Assembly: GCA_002049455.2 (NCBI GenBank)
Contig: KV918986.1
Coordinates: forward strand, 42,730 to 106,729
From: Porphyra umbilicalis
Lineage: Eukaryota > Rhodophyta > Bangiophyceae > Bangiales > Bangiaceae
Length of the DNA stretch: 64,000 nucleotides
Direction: 5' to 3'
Under the pieces are notes generated by a model. It saw only the letters and a program-made list of their open reading frames with translations. It searched no databases and was not told the DNA's origin. How positions within the stretch are numbered: position 1 is the first letter of the stretch; each line of letters begins with the position of its first letter. Below are positions 1-9,646 of the stretch, in pieces. The position numbers and the translations under genes were made by a program.

Positions 1-2
1 TG

Positions 3-197
3 GGCAAGAAACGCAAAATTTCCACTCGCGAAGCGTATGGAGACGCGCTACGTGCTGCACGGCTTGTTGCTCCGTCGCTGACTTCGCGCGATATTCACGA
101 CGAAGTCAGAGGTGGTGACGGCGTCCGCCGGCGTGAAGACGACGAGCGCCGATTTGGTCGTGACGACGACGAGGCGCAAGCGAAGTACTCGACCTAG
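3..197 (+). CDS. C-terminal fragment of an unknown charged protein (cut by window edge)
   Basis: An open frame of 64 codons runs from the window edge to a TAG at 195-197, with no start inside the window. It opens with a basic stretch (GKKRKIST) and then has an R/D/E-rich tail containing DDERRFGRDDDE, which looks like a nuclear, disordered C-terminus. I recognise no domain. It could equally be a chance frame, since composition is the only support. The left end of the gene, if real, lies outside the window. A Harbinger-like MITE starts 128 bp downstream. Confidence 0.25.
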   Translation, partial: GKKRKISTREAYGDALRAARLVAPSLTSRDIHDEVRGGDGVRRREDDERRFGRDDDEAQAKYST

Positions 198-324
198 GCC
201 ACTTTTACTACAAAATGCGTAAGTTGTGTTGAAAGATTTGAGGAACCGACCTCGTGCCGCCGCCTCGGCCACACACGGCGTTCCGGGAGAGACCTGCACG
301 GTGTCGCAGATAGTCAGGGCCTAA

Positions 325-1223
325 GAGCAAGCCCAGCGGTTCGGATTATGGCGGAGAATCTCCGCTAACGCCATATTATGGCGGAGAAGGGTGCCCAGCG
401 GTCAGATTTATGGCGCGGAATCCACGCCAAACGTTGGGATGGCGGAGATCCGACGCTATAATCCGGTGGTATGGCGTGAGATCTACTCCATCCCAACGTT
501 TGGCGGAGCCATATGGCGGAAACATGCCGCTGCAAATCGAAAGGTCATCTCGAATATGAGGACAGGTGACACTTCGAAGTGGCCATGTGGTTTCTTTGAA
601 TCGCCGGACCAATGACTACAAGACACGTCCGGCTGCAACGTCGCTTTCGAAGCCAGCGACCATGCATTCCCTCCTCCTGGAAGCACGGTGCAACAGGGAG
701 GATTCAAATGCTGTCGTCTTTTTGCCAGTCACCGCCATTGTGCTCTACATAAACAGAGAAGCGATCTAATATGCGCGTCTGTTTCTTCGTCGACATCTTC
801 AGTTGAGTTCAGCTGGCCGAGGGTCGGGGGGGGGGGTGGCGCTGAACTCATGCATTCTTCCTGGCGAGCGTGATGGCCCAGTCCCCCAAAACACGCCCTT
901 CAACTCATGTGGGGGGGGTGCAGGGCGGGGGGGCAATATGCGAATAGAGAGGGGAGGGAGTACATATCTTTACACTTCCGCAACGGGCGCTCTGCCAGCA
1001 GAAAACGCATGGTTTGCAGCTGGGATGGTGCAGGCGGGGCTCCTCCTCCACTTCCTGGCGCGGTCCCGAAGAATTCGGATTTTCCGCTATACTCTGGCGC
1101 CCGAACCGCTGGAAGACACCGACCATCGGCCGCTCCATAATTTGGAGGGGCCACTCACAATGCGCCACGAATCGAGTCGAAAACGCTATACTATGGCGTT
1201 GGCGGGCACCGCTGGGCTTGCTC
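325..1223 (+). mobile_element. PIF/Harbinger-like MITE, copy 1
   Basis: A non-autonomous DNA transposon of 899 bp. The ends are perfect inverted repeats (GAGCAAGCCCAGCGG at the left, its complement at the right), flanked by the 3-bp duplication TAA (322-324 and 1224-1226), as expected for PIF/Harbinger insertion. Inside are several ATGGCGGAGA-type subrepeats and an inverted repeat around CCAAACGTTGGGAT (about 428-442 against 488-502). Several short frames cross it but none resembles a transposase. A second copy lies in reverse orientation at 27621-28515 and has its own TAA duplication. Confidence 0.85.
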
Positions 1224-1226
1224 TAA

Positions 1227-2018
1227 GGCAGGCGCTGAAGCTGAGCGGAGAAGAAGGCCTGCAGAGCCAGACCCGTGCAGCGTGCACAACGATCACCTAT
1301 CATGCGAGATCCTTTCGAATCAAGCCTCTGATTGGCCGATACTAGCAGTGAGCTCGTGCTCGACCTCGTGATGATCCGGGTGCTGCAAGGAAGCAAAACA
1401 GAGCCTGGCAACCCACGGGAGTCGCTCTTGTCCAGGGGTTTGTTACGGCACAAAACCCTGGACGGGAAATCGCTCGTTCAGGGCAACCGACAAGGAAACT
1501 CCCGTTCAGACTCCCGTTCAAGTGCACACTATTCTGACGCTTACGCGTGGCGGCAGCGGCGCATCTGCCCGCGGCGGCGGCGCGTCGTCTGGCACGGGCG
1601 CGCGGGCGCCGGCGCGCGCGACCTGCCGCCGCTGGCGGGCGCCGCCGCCGCCGCGGCCGCCGGTGGGTGGTCACTGGCCGGCGACGGCGCGGCTGGGGGT
1701 GCCACCGCCGACGCCGCCGCCGACGCAGCGCGCAGCGTGTCCCCCCCGTGTGTCGCCTGGGGGGCCACGGCCGCGCCATGGGGGGAGGCGGGGTCGGACA
1801 CGCGCGCCGCACGTGCGGCAACGTGCGCGGCGGTGACGCCGCGCGCGTCGTCTGGTCGCGCGGCGCGCGGCGGCCGCTCGTCCTCGGGCGCTGCGTCGCC
1901 GTCTGTGGGGGCGGTGCAAGCCGCACCCCCTACGCCCCCGCCCCTCAATCCCCGCCCCCCCCCCCGCACCGCAAATGGCGCTGCAGCGGCGTCGCTGCCG
2001 CCGCTGTCGCTGCCTCCG
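1227..2018. other. Intergenic, GC-rich low-complexity; no gene seen
   Basis: The first 300 bp are of mixed composition. From about 1545 to 2018 the sequence is almost only G and C, with GCGCCGGCGCGC-type runs that leave all six frames open. Frames of 180-210 aa here are Arg/Ala/Pro-rich by composition and I do not accept them as genes. The 3' end of the minus-strand membrane protein gene lies to the right. Confidence 0.5.
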
Positions 2019-3650
2019 TCACCACCACCGTGGCACCTCCGCACGGCGGCGGCGGCGGCGCGGGGCACGGCACCAGACGCATCGGGCGGCGGGCGGTCGG
2101 GCGTCGGCGGTCCCGGCGTGTCGGATGCGTGTTGTTTCTCTGTGCCTTTTTCCTTGTCCCGGCATTTTGGGGTTGTATGCTTTGAGGCTGTTCGTGGCGC
2201 TTCGCGCCTTCTTTATGATGATCATCGTCGCCGCCGCAGCCCCTTGGTCGACGTGCGTCGATGCCCACGAACAAGCGCGGCTGTGCGTCCCACCGTGCGG
2301 CCGGGTGCGCCTAGCCCCCGCCCCCCCGCCGCCTCCTCCACCGCCACCGCCCCCCCCTCCCCCTCCCCCTCCCCCTCCTCCGCCCCCCGGGCAGCCGCCA
2401 CCAACGGCACCACCGCCACCTGCATAGCTGTGAGAGACCGCAAACGCACCGCCCATCGCACCCCGACTGGCGTGCTCCCCCCCCCTTGCTACTTGCGGAT
2501 CGTCGCTGTCTGGGATTAGACTTACGATCCACAGACACATGCCGAGGAAGAAGAACCCGCCCAAGCTGCTGAATGTCGTGATGACGACTATCCGCCCGCC
2601 GTCATTCTCGCCCTGATCGATGCACGCCTCTGGCGCGGCGGGCGTGGCACACGCGGGGAGCGCTGCGCCGCTGCCGTCTGCGTTGCTGGGCGTGTAAGTG
2701 ACCACGACCGGATCTGCATCGGCAGCAACCCCCACCGTCTGAAAAGGGAAGGTCACGACCGGCGGCGCGGTGGGCGTGCCGCCGTTGCCGCCACCCGACA
2801 GCACGGCGTCGTTGGCGCCCGGCCCCGTGGCGGCAACGGCGGTTGAGCCTGCCGGCAGCACAAACCGCACGCGCACATTGTGCAGTGTCTTGTCCCAGTC
2901 GTCGCCCGGCGACCAGGTCGCCGACCGCCGCGCGGCGGGCGCCGCCGTGCCATTGTTGGGCGCCGGCGTCGCACCATCGCCACCGTCGGCGGCCGTCTGG
3001 CCCGCACTGAGGCGATACGCCACCCGGTACGTGGTCGGCGTGGATGGCAGTCGAGCCGTCGGCCAGTTAATGGTATCCCCCTCGACGCACGAGAGGGACG
3101 TGGTGTACCCGGGGACGGGCGGCTCCACTGAGACGACGCCGACGCCAGTGCCATTCCCCGTAGGCGTCACCCGTGCAACGGTGAGGCCTGTCAGGCCGGC
3201 GGCGACGGCTGCCGCAGGCACCACCCGTCGCGCGTCGCGGCCGGTCGTGTAGGGCCACGTCCAATCTTCCGTGACCGCCACACCACAACTGCCGTCCGCG
3301 TCTGCTGTCACGGACACGCCGATGTAGCACAAGTACGAAGCAGACATGGACGGGTCGTCGGCGTCATGCGGTGGGCGGACCGACCCGACGCGGCACGAGA
3401 GCAGGGCGGCAAGGTCGTCTTGCGGGGGCGGGGAGCCGTCGGGCGCCAGCGACACGCGTGTCGCCGGGGAGATGATCAGGGGCGCCGCCCCACCGTCGTC
3501 GCGCCAACCGCCGCTGCGCTGTGGGCGCAGCGCCGCCGCGTTGGCCTGGGCCACGACAATCAAGATGAAAGCCGCCGCCACCGCCGCAGCCAAGACGGGG
3601 CCCCATCGGCACCGTCGTCGGCAACGTCGAGCTTGGTGCGTTTCCGCCAT
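2019..3650 (-). CDS. Putative two-anchor or type I membrane protein, Cys-containing ectodomain
   Basis: Read from an ATG at 3650 (G at -3, G at +4) this gives 543 aa. Residues 18-36 are hydrophobic behind an Arg-rich N-terminus (signal peptide or anchor, ending AQANAAA). Residues 41-352 form a probable lumenal or extracellular region with seven Cys (86, 108, 122, 188, 334, 343 and neighbours) and two N-glycosylation sequons (NGT near 166 and 233). Residues 353-379 are a second membrane segment. A short tail follows, then a poly-Gly tract and a basic end. The last 150 residues, from the poly-Gly on, may be artefactual: a small plus-strand ORF lies opposite them and the true stop or a splice may come earlier. 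No family recognised. Surface or secretory-pathway location is inferred from topology only. Confidence 0.55.
   Translation of the reverse strand: MAETHQARRCRRRCRWGPVLAAAVAAAFILIVVAQANAAALRPQRSGGWRDDGGAAPLIISPATRVSLAPDGSPPPQDDLAALLSCRVGSVRPPHDADDPSMSASYLCYIGVSVTADADGSCGVAVTEDWTWPYTTGRDARRVVPAAAVAAGLTGLTVARVTPTGNGTGVGVVSVEPPVPGYTTSLSCVEGDTINWPTARLPSTPTTYRVAYRLSAGQTAADGGDGATPAPNNGTAAPAARRSATWSPGDDWDKTLHNVRVRFVLPAGSTAVAATGPGANDAVLSGGGNGGTPTAPPVVTFPFQTVGVAADADPVVVTYTPSNADGSGAALPACATPAAPEACIDQGENDGGRIVVITTFSSLGGFFFLGMCLWIVSLIPDSDDPQVARGGEHASRGAMGGAFAVSHSYAGGGGAVGGGCPGGGGGGGGGGGGGGGGGGGGGGAGARRTRPHGGTHSRACSWASTHVDQGAAAATMIIIKKARSATNSLKAYNPKMPGQGKRHRETTRIRHAGTADARPPAARCVWCRAPRRRRRRAEVPRWW
2125..2427 (+). 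CDS. Small ORF with hydrophobic N-terminus and CVPPCG motif (doubtful)
   Basis: An ATG-started 100-codon frame opposite the tail of the minus-strand membrane protein gene. It has a hydrophobic N-terminal half (ALRAFFMMIIVAAAAP), then VDAHEQARLCVPPCG and a long poly-Pro run ending in TAG. The motif VD.H.Q.R.CVPPCG.VRLA recurs in the complement of 9578-9637, also followed by Pro-rich sequence. That gives some support for coding on this strand, but the same DNA is equally conserved in the opposite frame (ARRTRPHGGTH). Both readings cannot be confirmed from sequence. Confidence 0.2.
   Translation: MRVVSLCLFPCPGILGLYALRLFVALRAFFMMIIVAAAAPWSTCVDAHEQARLCVPPCGRVRLAPAPPPPPPPPPPPPPPPPPPPPPPGQPPPTAPPPPA
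2256..2315 (-). repeat. 60-bp dispersed repeat, copy a
   Basis: The complement of this segment matches 9578-9637 on the plus strand with about 7-8 differences in 60 bp. In both places the repeat borders a poly-G/poly-C tract. It could be a shared exon end of a gene family or a small dispersed repeat. Confidence 0.6.
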
Positions 3651-4767
3651 TTCCCCGCTGGACGCCGATGGCGCGGGGCAGGGCACGACTCGGTGGATGC
3701 AAGGCGCGCCCAAGTCGGTGGCGTGCATCGTCGCAGACGGGGGCTCCCAGCCGAGGGGTCGGTCCGCATCCACCTGGGGAGCAGGCCTTCATTCGCGCTG
3801 GCGGCTTGTGTGTACCATAAACGAACACCGGCAGGCCGAGCGGTTCTGCGTGACGAGGCAGGTGGCCGCTGCGAAAGGGCGCCCAGTTGAGAATCTGTTG
3901 GGCGATGACCCAACACCATTCCTCGTGTTCGATGAGGAACAGTAGACACCGAGGTCCCTGGCGTCGTGGCAGCCTCACATGGTCGTTCGGCGTTTGGGAA
4001 CCGGTCGCTACGAGGACGCGTGTACGAGGTCCTCCTCGTCAGGCCCGTTGTCAGTCGCACTTCGTATGACTGAACACCAAGGGCACAAGGCGCCACACCC
4101 CCACGGTGGGAAGTGAATTCCAATATTTCTATTGGCTGAGAAGTAGTCACCTCTCAGGGTACCCTTTCTTGACTGAATGCCTTGCAACACACATTCCCAG
4201 AGTTTGAAGTACATTTTAGTTAGGAATGTCTATGGTGTTAGTTGATGCAAGTAGTATTTTTCGTCAAATGCAAGGTTTTGGGCAAGTCTTATCGTGCCAT
4301 GTTTGCAGGGCTGCTCGTGGCCGTGGCGGGCTCTAGCGGGCACGCATGTGGCGCTTCCGGTTGGACAGGAGCTGCCGCGACTAAAAATGTTTTGTAGCTT
4401 GGATTTCGCGCGACTGACTGGTGCCACGCCACAAAGCCCAACGACAGTGCTTCTTTCTTTGTCACAGACCGGGAAGAGCCGATGTCGCCCAATTTTGAGT
4501 CGTACGCACAATGCTTGCGCACGTTTTGGATCCCACCCCTTCAAGTTGCGCCACGAACGCCGCCTACATCAAGTGACGCGCGTCGTCGACCTCCGTCGAG
4601 GTCGTGCATGCACAGGTTGCTTCTCTCTGGGACCTTGCTGTGTGCTTTCGGCCGCTGTTCTTGCCGCAACAGACGATGGACCCAGTGCTCCTACTACGTG
4701 TCGCTAACGATGCGGCGGATGGCCTACAGCACGCGGCTGATGTGGACACCGACGATGAGGGATCGAG
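3651..4767. other. Intergenic; no gene supported
   Basis: This lies between the divergent membrane-protein start and the recombinase relic. Composition is less extreme than in neighbouring DNA. Several overlapping frames of 60-250 aa exist on both strands, but none has a recognisable motif, membrane topology or convincing start context. Confidence 0.4.
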
Positions 4768-5960
4768 GTGGTGGACTTCGGCCCGGGTGCTATCGACTTC
4801 GCTCGTATGCAGCCTGCAGGCGTCCCTGAGGTGGGCCCACTTGCTTTCGAGACGGAGAGCGCCGCGAGGGCTGCTCGACGGGCTTCGTCGAATAGCGCGG
4901 CGTCTAGTGCATTGCGCTTGCACACTTGGACAGCCATTGATAGTGCTACCGTCCGGTTCATTCGCTTCCTTGTCCCCGCGTACGGTGTGGTCGACGACGC
5001 CGGGGGGCAGGACCTGGCGGCACAGGGCGAGTGCATGGCCGTGACGCTGGACGATGCGCTTCCATTCCGCCTTCATCGTTTCTTGGCGTTGATGCTCGAG
5101 GGGGGTCGCAAGCACCTTGTTGGTGGGCGGAACGTTTCGTTGGCGATGGAGTCCGTGCGCAACATCGATTCGTCCTTGGGTTCTTTTTAGGCTTTCTCCA
5201 CCCGTGGTCTTGTTGGGAAGATTAGTTACGTGACAGGCTGTGGCGATCGCGACGACCCGTACAAGTTGGTGCCGCTGGCCGACCGCACCCATCGGCGAAA
5301 CGCATTGTGGGTGCCCGCTCAAGGCCCAGGTCGTCTCTGGATGGCTGCAACGGTCGAAGAAGCAAGCGACCAGATTGAGCGAGGCGTCGGCCCAGACTCC
5401 CCCCGTGACGGCGGACTACATGGTTGGAGTGTAACCTGGCGACTGACGGGGTCGACGTTGAAGATCTGGATGAGTGGCTCACCGCGCTACAATACGAGCG
5501 GCTGACGGTGTACATCATCATGGTTCTTAGCTTCTGTACGATGCTGCGGCCTGAGAACCTGTTGGGGCTTTCGGCGCGGGACATCTTCTTCCTCCCGGTC
5601 GTCGGGGAAAATGCGGCGTTTTTTCAAGAACCTGGCAGCCCCATGTGGGTCAAGATACGGTACTCGCAACTAAATACCAACGTCGCGGGAACCGCGCTGG
5701 CTCCAGCCTCCTACGTTTGGTCCTCAAACGCCACCGACGAGGAGATGCGCGCCTTTTCCGAATACGCCTCTGCGAGTGTGTGCGTCCGCTACCCGGAACT
5801 GTGGTGTGACCTGCCTTACTTTGTGTTCCTGTTTGTGCAGCTTCGGGCAGAGAATCCTGGCTTTGACATGACAGCCTCTGTGCCTTTTTTTGTGGAGCCC
5901 GTTGTTGGTGATACTGGAGGAGTGGGTGCAATGAGCAACATTCCCGTGACGAAGGCGTAG
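4768..5960 (+). pseudogene. Decayed tyrosine recombinase (Crypton/DIRS-type)
   Basis: Three consecutive frames read together like a tyrosine recombinase. Frame one (4768-5190) resembles a SAM-like core-binding domain (TWTAIDSATVRFIRFL, LPFRLHRFLALMLEGG). A second frame (about 5315-5430) carries PLKAQVVSGWLQRSKK and PPVTADYM. A third (about 5430-5960) carries LTVYIIMVLSFCTMLRPENL, which matches the region around the first catalytic Arg, followed by a strand-like VKIRYSQLNTN. Frame changes near 5190-5320 and 5425, plus a missing H-x-x-R box, mean it is not functional as read. Unannotated introns are an alternative explanation for the frame changes. Whether it came from a Crypton or a DIRS-type element is undecided. 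Confidence 0.45.
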
Positions 5961-7264
5961 TGGCAGCAGCGGCTCGAGACCTTTGTTCCGGTGTTTCACC
6001 CATTGCTCATGTCGTAGCGCGACTGTGACCGCACGATAAGGCACCAGCCGCAGGGAGCCGGGTCCCTCGGGCACGCTAGGCTCACTGGCGCGGCGCGTGG
6101 CCGCACTCTGCCCCCGTTGCGCACTTGCCTTTGCGATGGAAGACGCCGAGTGAGAAGCAAACCAAGCAGCAGTGGACGTTTCGTTGATACACACGAGTGG
6201 GCCATATTATTGCTAGCTCTCCAAGCTTTTGTGTGGACCGGACAAAGTCAGGACAAGATCAACGGACGATTAACAGTGATTCAGTGGCAACAAGAAATCG
6301 ACCTTAACCATACGAACAGATTGGGCAATACAGAAAATATTTAGAAAAACAAGATTTTGACTGGCCCGTTTTTTTTTTCAGACGGCTCACCGAGTGTGCC
6401 TCCCGTTGCCGCTTGGCTCAACTGACCCCGGGGGGCTGCTCGTCAGTCTGGGAAAACGGCTCTGTCGGGCGGGTCCGCTGTCACGATTCTCCCCCGCCCT
6501 TGTGTCTGCACGTGCCAAGTCACGCCACTCCTCGGCGCCGCGGGCGGTGCCAACCGTGCGCGCGAGGGCGGCGCTGTGGGGGTCCCCGCATGCGGAGCGC
6601 CGTCGAGCGCCTCACAACGGTGGGTTGGATCTGCGCCGCCCCCTCGCCAGACCTGCGTGCCCCGAGTCCGCGGGGGACGCCACCCCAGCCGTGCCCGGGA
6701 GAGCCCGCGGGCGGCAGTGCACGCAGCTCAAAACGCTGCGGCGAGGATGACGGCTGCCCCCGCCCCTGCTCCCGCTTCGTCACGTCCACACGGCATACGT
6801 GGGGTGCGGCGGTGACTTGGCGCGTTGCGGCGTGCGCCGCCGTGAGCGGCGGTGCACCACCGTTGGCCACCAGACGATTGCTTGCGCTGCAGGGTGGGCG
6901 GCTTGCCGTGAGTGCAAGCAACGCACTGTGTGTCTGCGCGTTGAGTGGTTCACTGCGCGCGCGTTGCCGTGTCCCTTGGTGCGTCGTCTCGGTGCGGGTT
7001 CTCTCCGGCGCGCCACCTGAGCGTTGCCGTGCTGTCCGACGTGCCACTTGCCGGGGTTTGGCTGCTGGCCGCCCTACGGGGCGACCCGCTGCTGGCCGAC
7101 GGCGGGAAGCGCACGGGACGCCGTTGCCGGTACGCACCGCCGCCCACCACCGACGGTGTCGACAACCTCGACGCGGGCGGTCGGCGGACCGGCGGTGGCG
7201 TGGCGGCGTCGCGCCCGCCGCACCGCGTGCCTCGCCTCCCACTCCCCCCCCCCCTGACCCGCCC
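5961..7264. other. Intergenic and probable 5' region of the next gene
   Basis: Up to about 6355 the sequence is of mixed composition, with nothing recognisable beyond further recombinase-like debris. At 6368-6381 a run of ten T followed by CAG looks like a strong splice acceptor on the plus strand. From 6382 to 7264 one frame stays open into the next gene but contains no convincing domain, so it may be an upstream exon, an untranslated leader, or an accidental open frame in GC-rich DNA. Confidence 0.35.
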
Positions 7265-8286
7265 ATGGGAACGCTCCCTCAAACGCCGGGCGTCGCCGCC
7301 GCCCGCCGCGTCGGTCGAATGGCGCCCCGCGCGGTGGCCGTCGCGGTGCTCCTCGGTCCCATTGCCGCGGCGGTCCTGCCCGGTCCGACCGCCGCCGGCG
7401 ACCTCACCTGCTTTGTCAACGGCGGGTGCATCAGCCGCGGATGCGGCTGCAAGGAGCACCGGTGTGGGTGCATGCAGGGCGTCTGCCCGGCCGCCGCCAA
7501 ATGCCCGCCGCCGCCACCGGCGCCGACGCCGCCGGCCGCCACGCCGCCGCCGTCGGTGGGGGTCGTGACGCCGACCCCGCCGGCGGCGCCGACGCCAACG
7601 CCCGCGCCGGCGGCGAGTGTGCCCCCCCAAGGCGTCGACGGCGTGACGCCGACGCCCGGTCCGTCGCCGTCGCCGTCGCCGGCGGCGACCGACCCGTGTG
7701 CCGACGCGGTGATTGACACCCCCCCCAACCCCCTCGTGCGGTGCGTCACCGCCGCCGAGTGCGGCGACGGCGAGTGCTGCCGCCGCCTCCGCCCCGCGGC
7801 CGCGGGCCCCGCGTGCACCGACCGCGGCGTGTGCGACGGCGCGTCCACGTGCGGCGACTTTGGCGCCTTTGTGCCCTCGACGTCCACCCCCGCCGGCGAC
7901 GCTGCCACCTGCGTCGAGGCGGCCGTTGCCGACGCCCCCACGTCCGTCCGCCGCTGCATGGGCGTCACCGACTGTGGGGGTGGCGAGTGCTGCCGCCGCA
8001 CCGCGTCGCCGCCGCCGACGGCGTGTGGGCAGTGGGGGGTGTGCGACAGTGGCGCACCGTGCGGCACGTTTGGCGCATTTGCGCTGACGGGGGGGGGGGG
8101 CGGCGACGGCGATGGGGGGCTCTCGGGCGGGGCCATTGCGGGGATTGTCATTGGGGCGGTCGTCGGCGTGGCGCTGCTGCTCGGCTTGATTTTCGCGTGC
8201 GTGGCGGCGTCGTCGGGGGGGCGGAAAAAGGAGGAACGGGACGAGGCACGGGCGGCGGCGGCGTTCAAGCCGCTGGCCCCACCGCG

Positions 8287-8321
<35 letters not shown>

Positions 8322-8956
8322 TGCCGATCGCCGTGCCAGTGGTGGCGGCCGCCGCCGCCGCACCGTCGGGTGGCCGCCGCCGCACCACCTTCTTTGGCGG
8401 CGGCGGCGGCGGTGACGGCGGCGGCGGCAGCGGCGGCGGCGGCGACCGCGCGGTCCTTCCTGCTGCCGGCGCGGGCGCCCTCGTCCCCGTCCACCACGTG
8501 CCCGTTATGCACGCGCACCACGTTGACCGCCACCACGTCGACGGCACTGTCGACATTCGCAGCGGCGTCGTCGGCGCCGGGGGCGTCGTCGGCCCCCTCA
8601 CGGGCCCTGACGGGGTGGCGCGGTGCCCCCCCGGCGCCGTCCCCGCCGTCGTGGTCCCTCCCGGGGTGGGGTGCCCGGCGGGCATGGTCGCCGTCGGCGC
8701 CGTCATGCCGCAGCAGCCGCCGCCGCCGTCGTCCATGGCGGTCGGCTGGTATGGGGGGGGGGGGGGGGGGGGCTGGGGGCCAGGCTCCGCCGCCGGCTGC
8801 ACCGTGTGCGTGCCGGGCGGCGGCGGCTGCACCGTGTGCGTGCCGTCGTGGGGGGCAGCGCACGCTGCGGGGGGGGGGGGGGGATGGGGGGGGGGCGTGC
8901 GCCGTGCCCGGTACACCCTCAGGCGGGGGGGTGCTCGTGCGGACAAGGGTAGATGA
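7265..8956 (+). CDS. Putative type I surface protein with three Cys-rich modules
   Basis: This gives 563 aa from the ATG at 7265. A second in-frame ATG at 7319 starts directly at the signal-like segment APRAVAVAVLLGPIAAAVLP and may be the true start. After an 8-Cys module (residues 49-80) comes a Pro/Thr/Ala-rich mucin-like stretch (81-143). Two homologous 8-Cys modules follow (145-202 and 216-272), sharing C-x5-C-x4-CCRR...C-x5-C-x5-CG.FG.F. Residues 289-314 are a transmembrane helix (AIAGIVIGAVVGVALLLGLI) followed by RKKEERDE, placing the tail inside the cell. The tail is Pro-, His- and Gly-rich, with poly-G tracts near 8754-8770 and 8871-8890. The Cys spacing superficially recalls WAP/colipase-type domains, but I do not assign a family. 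Adhesion or surface coat is an inference from topology. Confidence 0.6.
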
Positions 8957-9577
8957 GGGGGGGGGGGGGCGCGGGCGTTCTGGCTGTGGCGTAGGCGGCG
9001 TGTAGGGTAGAGGGCCGCTCCCCACCGGCAGTGGGGAGCGCCCATGACTTTTGGTGAGGGCAACTAAAGGGGGTGACGACGTGGGAATCGACGGCGCAGG
9101 GCAACAGAGGTGTGGTGACCGGCAGTACATGGCCGCGCCATGGCGTTGCGTTGGCAAGTGCCACGGGCGCCGATGTGGCGCGCTTGGCGGAGGACAGTCC
9201 GTCTGCCAGACCGCGCACCTGGGGGGGGTGGCTGACCCGCAGCCGACAGTTGGCAGAAGAGACGCGAATGCTGCGGCTACAAGAACCAGACTTGCTGCGG
9301 CGTCGTCCGAGTCCAGCTCCAGGCACGCGACGTGGATCCATGCACAAAGGGTGACGAGTAAGTGTCTTGTGGAACAGAGTGCTACAACATAACACAGTCG
9401 TCGTCAAACGTTCTTCCGGTATGGTGCGCCTCACGACAACTGGATGCGTCATCGCTTCATCGGCATGAGGGAGGGGGGGCAGCAACAGTGGGGGAGGCGG
9501 CGGGGGGCGCAGCGGTGGGGGAGGCGGTGGGGGAGACGGAGGCGGCAGAGTGGCGGAGACGCCGGGGGGGGGGGGCT
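8957..9577. other. Intergenic; nothing recognised
   Basis: This is the 3' flank of the Cys-rich protein gene. It contains G-rich runs (8956-8970, 9520-9577) and short frames without motifs. No RNA gene or transposon end seen. Confidence 0.4.
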
Positions 9578-9637
9578 GCTAGGCGCACCAGGCCGCACGG
9601 TGGAACGCACACCCGTTCTTGTCCGTGGACGTCGACG
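9578..9637 (+). repeat. 60-bp dispersed repeat, copy b
   Basis: Partner of the complement of 2256-2315. It begins GCTAGGCGCACC, follows a poly-G run, and its complement encodes the CVPPCG-type motif. See copy a. Confidence 0.6.
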
Positions 9638-9646
9638 GCCGCAGCG

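Noticed and set aside
1547-2185. Arg/Ala-rich proteins of about 200 aa on both strands
   Set aside because: Pure GC composition effect; no conserved motif and mutually overlapping frames.
6413-7264. N-terminal extension of the Cys-rich surface protein (frame open for 284 codons upstream)
   Set aside because: No ATG with a plausible targeting sequence, Arg/Pro/Cys composition typical of accidental GC-rich frames, and a good signal-peptide start exists at 7265/7319.
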